Positions 57,262-64,000 of a stretch of 64,000 nucleotides of DNA are shown piece after piece (the stretch's first letter is position 1; every line of letters begins with the position of its first letter). Position numbers and translations under genes: made by a program. The stretch lies in NCBI GenBank assembly GCA_021397845.1, contig CM038043.1, positions 32,797,501 to 32,861,500 of the forward strand. Reading direction: 5' to 3'. The notes under the pieces were generated by a model, which was given only the letters and a program-made list of their open reading frames with translations, searched no databases and was not told the DNA's origin. This DNA comes from Areca catechu. Its lineage: Eukaryota > Streptophyta > Magnoliopsida > Arecales > Arecaceae.

Positions 57262-58800
57262 TCATTTGGAATCTATCCTCACTAAGGGGTTTAGTAAATA
57301 TGTCAGCCATTGTTTTTCAGTACAAATAAATTCAAGTTCAATATCACCATTTTGAACATGATCTCTAATGAAATAATGTCTAATTTCAATATGTTTAGTT
57401 CTTGAGTGCTGAATAGGATTCTTTGTTAAGTTGATAGTACTTGTGTTATCACATTTGATTAGAATTTTAGATTGAATAACACCATAATCTTCTAGTTGTT
57501 GCTTAATCCACAATACTTGAGTACAACAACTCTGTACAGCCATATACTCTATCTCAGTAGTAGATAGTGCCACGGAGTTTAGTTTCTTACTGTGCCATGA
57601 GATTAAGTTCAACCCTAGAAATTGACATGTGCCACTAGTACTTTTTTTATCAATTCTATAACCTCCATAATCAGCATCTGAATAACATATTAAATTTAAA
57701 GATGAAGGTTTAGAGTACCATAATTCTAAGTTTGATGTACCTTTAAGATATCTTATAATTCTTTTAACAGCAAGTATATGTGACTCTTTAGGATTAGCTT
57801 GAAATCTTGCATATATACAAATACTAAATAGTATATTAGGTCTACTTGCAGTCAAATAAAGTAGAGATCCAATAATACCTCGATATAATTTTTATCAACC
57901 TTGTTACCTTCCTCATCTTTGTCAAGTTTGCAGGTTAGGCTCATGGGTGTGTCAACTTTCTTTATAGATTCCATCTCAAACTTCTTCAAGAGTTCTTTGA
58001 TATACTTTGTTTGGTTGATGAATATCCCTTCCCTTGTTTATTTGATTTGTAGTCCAAGGAAGAATGTGAGTTCACTCATCATGCTCATTTCAAATTCTCC
58101 CTGCATTAGCTTGGTAACTTATTGAAATAGAGCTTCATTAGTTGCATCAAAGATTATAACATCAACATATATTTGCATAACTAATAATTCCTCATCTTTT
58201 CTTTTGATAAACAATGTTGTATCTACTTTACTCTTTTTGAAATTATTTTCTAAAAAAAACTTGCTCAACCTCTCATACCATGCTCTAGGTGCTTGTTTTA
58301 AATCATATAATGCATTATTTAGTTTGAAAACGTGATTTGAAAAAGAGTGATTTTCAAAATTGGGAGGTTGTTCTACAAAAACATCTTCAATATAACCATT
58401 TAAAAAAATACTTTTTACATCCATTTGACAAAGTTTAAATTCCATGTAACATGTAAATGCAAGTAAAAGTTTTATGGCTTTTAATATTGGTATAGGTGCA
58501 TAAGTTTCATCAAAATCTATTCCTTCCCCCTAGTTATATCCTTTAACAACTAATCTAGCATTGTTCTAATCACATTGCCTTCATCATCTAATTTATTTCT
58601 AAAAATTCATTTAGAGTCTATGACAGGATGTTCCTTAGGTCTAGCTACTAAGGTCCATATATTATTCCTTTCAAATTGATTAAATTCCTTTTATAGAGCC
58701 ATCATCCAATATGGATCATTTTTAGCTTCCTCTATGCAGTTAGGTTCAACTTAAGAAACAAATGCTAAATAGTCAAAGGTGTCTCTAAAAGATAACCTAG
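57262..58800 (-). pseudogene. pol: Copia-5 RT and RNase H
   Basis: RT: the frame 58445-58119 reads MEFKLCQMDVKSIFLNGYIE ... LYDLKQAPRAWYERL. The catalytic box is YVDV (58158-58169), so the second active-site Asp is lost. RNase H: the 197-codon frame 57855-57262 has DADYGG, SVALSTTEIEYMA and IKCDNTSTINL, holding the D, E and D, and a long C-terminal arm. The RT start (58450-58800) has stops. The RNase H is the best-preserved Pol domain of this element. Confidence 0.87.
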
Positions 58801-59200
58801 TTCGTACTCCTTGAGAGGGATTACCAATAATTAATTCTTTAGGATGAGATATGCATACCTCCAATCCTTTGGTAGCTCATAATGTTGTCCACTAACCTTC
58901 TCCTTTTCTTGCTCAACTTGTTTTTCTTTCAAGCTCAAGTCCTTTACTCCATCATTCAGGGAACCAATTCCAATGATTTTCTCCTTGCCATTATCACCAA
59001 ATGTAACCATTCCACCACCTTTCATTTCAAGGATGATGAATTGATCTTTGTCACACATCATGTATCTTGAACAATCGCTATCTAGATACCATATCTTCTT
59101 TAAATTTTGGACTGTAAGACATTCCTACAAAATAATCAAGTAGAATTTTTAGGTACCTAAGATTTCTTGGATCCTTGATGGTTAATAGCTATGGTTCCTT
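58801..59200 (-). pseudogene. pol: Copia-5 protease joined to RT linker, integrase deleted
   Basis: The protease region WYLDSDCSRYM (about 59064-59097) has DSD where DSG is usual. It is followed by KGGGMVTFGDNGKEKIIGIG. Directly after, the frame reads NDGVKDLSLKEKQVEQEKEK and HYELPKDWRYA, the acidic linker that normally sits between integrase and RT. The pre-integrase and whole integrase core are therefore missing, by an internal deletion at about 58945. Confidence 0.8.
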
Positions 59201-59559
59201 TATGAATCCAAATCATTTTCACTTTGTTTTTATTTTTCCATCTTAGATTACATTCATATGCTTTGTGTCCAATCCCATTACAGCAAAAATAAATTACTTT
59301 TGACTTTTGAAATGATAGTTATGCTGAAAATTTTGATGCATAAGGTTTTGAAGCTGAAAATATATTTATATGCATTGTATTATAACCAATTCCAGCTTTA
59401 TTTTTAGATTTTCTTTGATTTTTCAAAATTAGCTCAAGTTTGTTTGAACTTAAAATCAATTTATCAACAAGAGGTTTGAGTCTATTCATTTCATTTTACA
59501 AACCTTTAATCTTTTCAAAATATTCATCTTTTCAGCTTGTAATACTTTGCATTTTTCAG

Positions 59560-60842
59560 AAACATTACTTAATTACTTTTATAAAAGATTATTCTTTTCA
59601 GAAATTTCATTCTTTTCTTTCAATAATATATCATAATTATTTTTCATGGATTTGGTTTTCAAACCAGCCTTCTCATATTTAGTTAGAAGTTCTTGAAAAG
59701 TAGTATGTAATTCATCATAAGTAAATTCATAAATGGGTTCACTAGATATTACCTCATCTTCTAAACTCATTAAACATATATTTGCTGATTTTAATGTTTC
59801 TTCCTCTTCATTGAAGTAAATTCATCACTGTCACTCCATATAGCCATCAATGTTTTCTTTTTCTTCTTCTTGTATCCCTTTTTCAGTATGGGATATTCAG
59901 AACGGTAGTGCCCTGGCTTCTTACATTTATAACAAATGGGTAGTTGCTCCTTTTTCTTGTCTTTATTTGTCTCTTTTTCTTTACTTTGTTCACCTTTGCC
60001 AAGGTGCTTCCTCTAGTATCTTGACTTTCTTTTATCCATAAATCTTCGAAATTTTTTCATAACTAGTGCTATATCATCATCTCCTAGTTCTTCATCCGAG
60101 GAAGGACTTTCTTCTTCTTTTTTCTCTTCTTGCTTCTTAATCTTAGCTATAGCCTTGAATACTATAGATTGCTTTTTCTTATTGTTATCTTCGTTGCGGT
60201 GCTAACTTGTTAGTTCATGGATAATCAAAGAACCAAGAAGTTCATCAAATGGAAGTGTGTTTAAGTTCTTGGCTTCTTGTATTGCAATAACCTTGGAATC
60301 CCATTTATTCGATAAAGATCGAAGAATCTTTTGGACAAGATCAGCATTGAAATATACCATGCCAAGACTTTTCAAATTGTTAATAATATCTATAAACCTA
60401 GCAAACATTTCAGATATTGTCTCCTTTGGTTTCTTTTTAAATAGTTCAAAATTGTGCACAAGTATATTAATTATAGAGGTCTTTACTTGTGTAGTGCCTT
60501 CATATGTAACTTGTAGTTTATCTCAAATTTTCTTTGCCGAAGTGCAAATGAAAATTCGGTTAAACTCATTTACATCCAAAGCACAGTAAAGAAGGTTATG
60601 ACTTTGGCATTAAGTTCATCCATTTTCATGTCATATTCATCCCATTCCTCTTCCAGTTTAGGGATGTCTATTCCATCTACTTTCTTAATGGGTATGTGTG
60701 GTCCTTTCAAGATTATCTTCCATAATTGAAAATCAACAGCTTGCATATAAATTTTTATCCTAGCTTTCCAATAGGTATAATTGGTGCCGGTGAACAGTGG
60801 AGGTCTATTGCTTGATTGACCTTCAGCCAAAGATGTGCTCAT
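59560..60842 (-). pseudogene. gag: Copia-5 Gag with zinc knuckle and coiled coil
   Basis: The start ATG 60842 leads to PPLFTGTNYTYWKARIKIYM, the DUF4219-type Gag opening. UBN2-type residues follow in 60459-60202 (FELFKKKPKETISEMFARF). The zinc knuckle is CYKCKKPGHYRSEY (about 59893-59935) with Tyr for the last Cys. A Lys-rich stretch and a predicted coiled coil (59770-59579: FQELLTKYEKAGLKTKSMKN) follow. A long coiled-coil Gag tail is a Sirevirus feature. The gene is broken into at least four frames. Confidence 0.85.
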
Positions 60843-60897
60843 TTGGATTACTATAGAACTTTTCTCTTAATCATTAGATTAATGGCACTGAGACATG

Positions 60898-60909
60898 GCT
60901 CTGATACCA
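60898..60909 (-). other. Copia-5 primer-binding site
   Basis: The minus strand reads TGGTATCAGAGC, exact, two bases inside the 5' LTR edge at 60912. Confidence 0.92.
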
Positions 60910-60911
60910 CT

Positions 60912-62351
60912 TATTGCCCAGTTGGCCAACCCAAGAGGGGGAGAATTGGGTTTGAAAAAGTTTTAGTACGTGCCTTTTGAAACCTTGTGTGGTGAGTGAA
61001 GTGATAGAGTATTGTGTGCAAAAGTAAATAATAATGCAAAAGTAAGAGCAAACACAAACACCACAAGATTTAGAGTGGTTCGGAGCAACCCAACTCCTAC
61101 ATCTACTATCCAAGGTGCACTCTTAGGATTTCCACTATATTCATCCCGAATATAGTCAGATTATTTTTCTATGGGCTCACAATCCAAAATCCAATACAAA
61201 GTTAGTTTTCCCGGGCTCACTAACAACCCAACTTGGTTTTCAAGGCTAACCAACAACCTAAAACCTATTCATAAGCCACAGCTACCTGCTGTACTTGTAA
61301 CAACTCAAAAATAGAGTTAACAAAAGAAGCAACACTAAAACAAATCCAATGTTGTTGAATGGTTGCAATTGAAGCTCTTAATGAGCCTTCTTGAATACTT
61401 TTTTAATGCTCTTCAAGGCTCTCTTAACTCTTCAAAGATTAACTTAAGAATGTAGTTGCAAGTTGTTGGAGAACATGAGTTTTTACTTGAAAGCTCTTAG
61501 AATATTCAAAACTCTCATTAAATTTCTATAAAATGTAGTTGCAAGTTGTTGGAGAACTTGAGTTTTTACGTGAAAGCTCTTAGAATATTCAAAACTCTCA
61601 TTAAAGTTCCATAAAAGTTCTTTTCTCTTGCCTTAAATCTTTTATTTATAGCTTCTTGAAGTGTTCCTAAATGAATATGGCCATTAGAATTCTTTGGAAG
61701 ATGAAAACTAGCCATTGGAAGGCTTTAACTTCAAAAAATTTAAATTCTAGAACTAGCCATTATTGTTGAAAATCTGGGATTCGAGTTGACTCACAGAGCT
61801 TGAGTCAGCTCAAATTGTCAGAGGAGAAATTATGCAGTCTGTGAGAGTCGGCTCTTGTCAAATTAGAGTCAGCTCGGATTACTGAAATTTCAGAACCAAT
61901 TTTCTATCACTCTATGAAAGTCGACTCTTATCTTCTTAGAGTCGGCTCAAATGTTTTGTATCAGAAAAGTGTTGTGCCATGCCAAGAAATGTATCAGCTC
62001 TATCTATTAGAGTTGGCTCGAGCGAAACTTCTCCAAATACTTCCAAACAGCATCAAACTTCTTCCAAACATCTTCCAAACTACTTCTAAACTTATTCTAA
62101 AGTATTTATACTTAAAATTACATAAATTTGGCCCCTTTTTCATGAACATACAATTGAGTTTACTTAGGGCTCTCAAATACATAAATTTTTTCTTGCATAC
62201 ATAGATTCATTCCATTGGTCTTGAGAAACATAGGATTGATAATTATCCATTAGAATTGTCCTACAAAAACTTTTTAAACACTTAAAAAGTATCAGTATCA
62301 AATGCATACTCCAATATTTTATAATCATTAAAATCATTCCAGTGGTCAACA
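60912..62351 (-). repeat. Copia-5 5' LTR
   Basis: 1440 bp. The minus strand starts TGTTGACCACTGG and ends GGGCAATA (ACA in the 3' copy). The TATA box is CTATAAATAAAAG on the minus strand near 61640-61652. It contains a short internal duplication (61455-61520 and 61535-61590). Confidence 0.9.
61783..62019 (-). promoter_or_regulatory. Paired GAGTCGGCTC motif array in Copia-5 U3
   Basis: Seven copies of GAGTYRRCTC (plus-strand sense) start at 61783, 61802, 61845, 61866, 61918, 61939 and 62010. Six form pairs with start-to-start distances of 19, 21 and 21 bp. The array lies about 130-370 bp upstream of the TATA box, where transcription-factor sites would be expected. The same paired layout recurs in the 3' LTR and in the plus-strand relative at 3540-3811. 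Confidence 0.65.
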
Positions 62352-62397
62352 CAAATAATCAACACTAAAGAGATTTCTAATTGCATGCATCAAGGTG

Positions 62398-62409
62398 GCT
62401 TTGATACCA
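62398..62409 (-). other. Copia-4 primer-binding site
   Basis: The minus strand reads TGGTATCAAAGC, one change from the initiator-Met motif. It lies one base before the junction with the inverted LTR fragment. Confidence 0.8.
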
Positions 62410-62410
62410 C

Positions 62411-63311
62411 TATTGGGGCAATGGAATTAGGGTTATGATGGAGATCATAACCGTGAGACCTAAGTTCCTATAAATCCTAATCTAAAATATTTCTAGTCAT
62501 TAGATAATCGATTTGGTGATCGATGAATCTGATAAGACTAGCACATCTTATGTATGCTCGATGGAGAGAGTTGTTGGTCTTATAGCCACTTGTGTAAGGA
62601 CACTAATACAAGAATGTAGGTGCTCATTAGGGTATGAGTTCACTAAATTGATCTGACAAGAGAACATCAAATGGAAGTCTTACTTGTCAAAAAAATGTTC
62701 TCTTAGTGAGAGTTGTGCATGTGATCCTTAGATCTGAGACTACCATAGTATCTTGTGCACATGAACCTATATTTTGGTATATACTCATTCATGGTAATTA
62801 AGTCATGTACGGGGTATTTCTGGATATGGTAGATTGTATATGAAGGTAATAAGTAGGTTAACAAAAAATCGATCACTCCTAGTAAGGGGAGAAGTTATCC
62901 CATGTGATCTCTTCGAATGATGACTCAGGAAGTCTTTGATCAAAGCATGATGAGATTATATAAGGTTCTAATCTTTCATCGATCGAATCTTCATTATCGA
63001 ATTGAGATTTGAAAGGATTAAGTGCTAGGATTTGACATTTATCCATGCCTATCACTTAATCAGGACAAAGGAAGATCGAAGGATTGAATTACACGGTAAC
63101 TTTCTATTGAAAGATATTTTGGTAATTTCTATCATATTTCTCATCTTCTAGATAGGCATGACATGTTGCTAGATGTCAATCATGTCTTGTAGATTTTCGT
63201 GAATCAAATGGATTGGATTTATGAGTCAATTCGAAAGCTGGTTCGAATTGGCAACTTAGGTCAGCTCAATTTGACCTAATTAGGTCAATCAGGTTCAATT
63301 GGATTGAATTA
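62411..63311 (+). repeat. Copia-4-type LTR fragment in inverted orientation
   Basis: Read on the plus strand it follows the Copia-2/4 LTR from about offset 175 (GGTTATGATGGAGATCATAA, then GTGAGACCTAAG) for roughly 0.9 kb. It is clearly closer to the Copia-4 LTR than to Copia-2. The expected minus-orientation LTR next to the Copia-4 PBS is absent. The fragment ends where another LTR starts at 63312. Confidence 0.75.
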
Positions 63312-64000
63312 TGATGGGGACATCGCCTAGCATAGATCTTGATGCACATATTTGAGAAGATATTTTTATTTTATTTGGGTGTATTAGAATTGGATATATT
63401 ATTTTTATTTTCATTATTCTTGTATCCAGATTGTGCAAGGATCTCAGAGCATGAATACTGGATTAGTATGGAGTCTATTTTTAGATTAGGACAATTATTT
63501 CAGTTTGACTTGAGTCTTAGTATTTTAGTTTGTCTAGTCTCCAATTTATTGGAGAGTCCCAGAGTTTTGATCTCCAATTCATGGAGGACTAGGGTCTATT
63601 TAAAAGAGTCTCATATATCAATTGAAGCATTGACAAATATTGAAAAAGGGATTTTATTTCCCAACTCCCCTCTTCCTCTCCTTCTTCCTCTCTTCTTCTT
63701 CTCTTCTTCTTCTCCTTCTTCCTCTCTTCTTCTCCTTCTTCCTCTCTTCTTCCTCTTCTTCTTTATTACTTCTCCCTCCTACCAACTATAGTGGTCTGAG
63801 AATCAAACTCCTCAATCCCGTTATCATACCTTCAACAAGAAAACACCCGCTTTCCCTGTATTCAACTCGCTATCACCTGCAGCCACGACCACCCATCACT
63901 GAGTTGCCCATCATCACTGCATTTCCTTCGACATCGCCACCGTGTTCGCCCCCTCCCTCCCATCCGAAGAGGTCCATGATCGAGCTGGTAATGACTGCCC
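63312..64000 (+). mobile_element. Start of another LTR element, cut by the window end
   Basis: TGATGGGGACATCGCC opens a new sequence with a TATA-like TATTTAAAAG at about 63597 followed by a pyrimidine-rich leader. The 150-codon open frame at 63339-63791 has low-complexity Leu/Ser/Phe-rich ends and resembles no protein I know, so I do not call it a gene. LTR end, family and strand are not certain. Confidence 0.45.
63655..63778 (+). repeat. CTT/CCT-rich simple repeat
   Basis: An imperfect (CTTCTTCCTCT)n pyrimidine tract of about 120 bp directly downstream of the TATA-like box; it is purine-rich on the minus strand. Confidence 0.9.

Larger units (their letters stand above)
53265..62351 (-). mobile_element. 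Copia-5, Sirevirus-type element, minus strand
   Basis: It is inserted in the Copia-4 leader; the flanks are CAAAC (53260-53264) and CAAAT (62352-62356). On the minus strand: 5' LTR, PBS, gag with coiled coil, protease, RT, RNase H, an extra env-like ORF, repeated polypurine motifs, 3' LTR. The large post-RNase H ORF, the coiled-coil Gag extension and the multiple GGGGGAG motifs identify the Sirevirus lineage. Integrase is deleted and all frames are broken. Confidence 0.9.
45391..62410 (-). mobile_element. Copia-4, minus-strand Ty1/Copia element with nested inserts
   Basis: It is the same family as Copia-2. On the minus strand: PBS (62398-62409), leader (interrupted by Copia-5 at 53265-62351), gag, protease, integrase, RT, RNase H, 3' LTR (45391-48448, interrupted by a TRIM). 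It inserted into the Copia-3 integrase; the left flank is CAAGG. In place of a 5' LTR, an oppositely oriented LTR fragment follows the PBS. Confidence 0.85.

Noticed and set aside
63339..63791. 150-codon ORF near the right end
   Set aside because: It spans U3, TATA and the CTT-rich tract of a new LTR, and its Leu/Ser-rich tail is translated simple repeat.

Overview
This window is a retrotransposon nest from a flowering-plant nuclear genome. I see no host gene, rRNA, tRNA or CRISPR array. The lineages present (Tat-type Ty3/Gypsy with an antisense accessory ORF, chromodomain Ty3/Gypsy, Sirevirus and other Ty1/Copia, one TRIM) are all plant-specific. A large monocot genome such as a palm fits the flavour, but the sequence does not prove it. 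Almost every coding frame is broken by stops and frameshifts. Many of these sit at TG or CA, as expected from decay of methylated CpG.

Layout. 1-5954: overlapping relics, namely a minus-strand Copia LTR (A), the 3' part of a Copia-2-family LTR, and the 3' end plus LTR of a plus-strand Sirevirus. 5960-23790: a Tat-type Gypsy with 724-bp LTRs and a CTAAG target duplication. It is split twice, by a deleted minus-strand Copia (Copia-1, 8398-13722) inside its protease and by a solo chromovirus LTR (15969-17739) inside its second RNase H. Between its pol and 3' LTR lie a 45-bp minisatellite and an antisense accessory gene with its own TATA box. 24793-33684: a second minus-strand LTR (B) interrupted by Copia-2 (plus strand), whose 3' LTR is cut short. 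33685-40926: an unassigned GC-richer segment holding a clean non-autonomous chromovirus (34003-40743, TSD GCTAG). 40927-45390: Copia-3 (minus), with a solo LTR (43614-44996, TSD ATCTC) in its integrase. 45391-62410: Copia-4 (minus, same family as Copia-2), carrying a plus-strand TRIM (45753-46447, TSD TCCCT) in its 3' LTR and a Sirevirus, Copia-5 (53265-62351), in its leader. 62411-63311: a Copia-4-type LTR fragment in the opposite orientation to the element it abuts. 63312-64000: the start of another LTR.

How the parts relate. Target duplications and reading-frame continuity give a relative order: Tat before Copia-1 and the solo LTR; LTR B before Copia-2; Copia-3 before its solo LTR and Copia-4; Copia-4 before the TRIM and Copia-5. 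The non-autonomous chromovirus is probably the youngest, because its two LTRs look nearly identical and its 526-codon ORF is intact. None of the elements looks autonomous.

The signals most worth following are: (1) four hairpin-forming motifs with conserved spacing in the leaders of Copia-2 and Copia-4; (2) paired 10-bp motifs about two helical turns apart in the U3 of Sirevirus LTRs; (3) the 65-bp-interior TRIM; (4) the non-autonomous chromovirus that keeps a zinc knuckle and a chromodomain but no capsid, RT or integrase core; (5) primer-binding sites duplicated into an LTR terminus; and (6) the Tat antisense gene with its own promoter. All coordinates and comparisons were made by eye.
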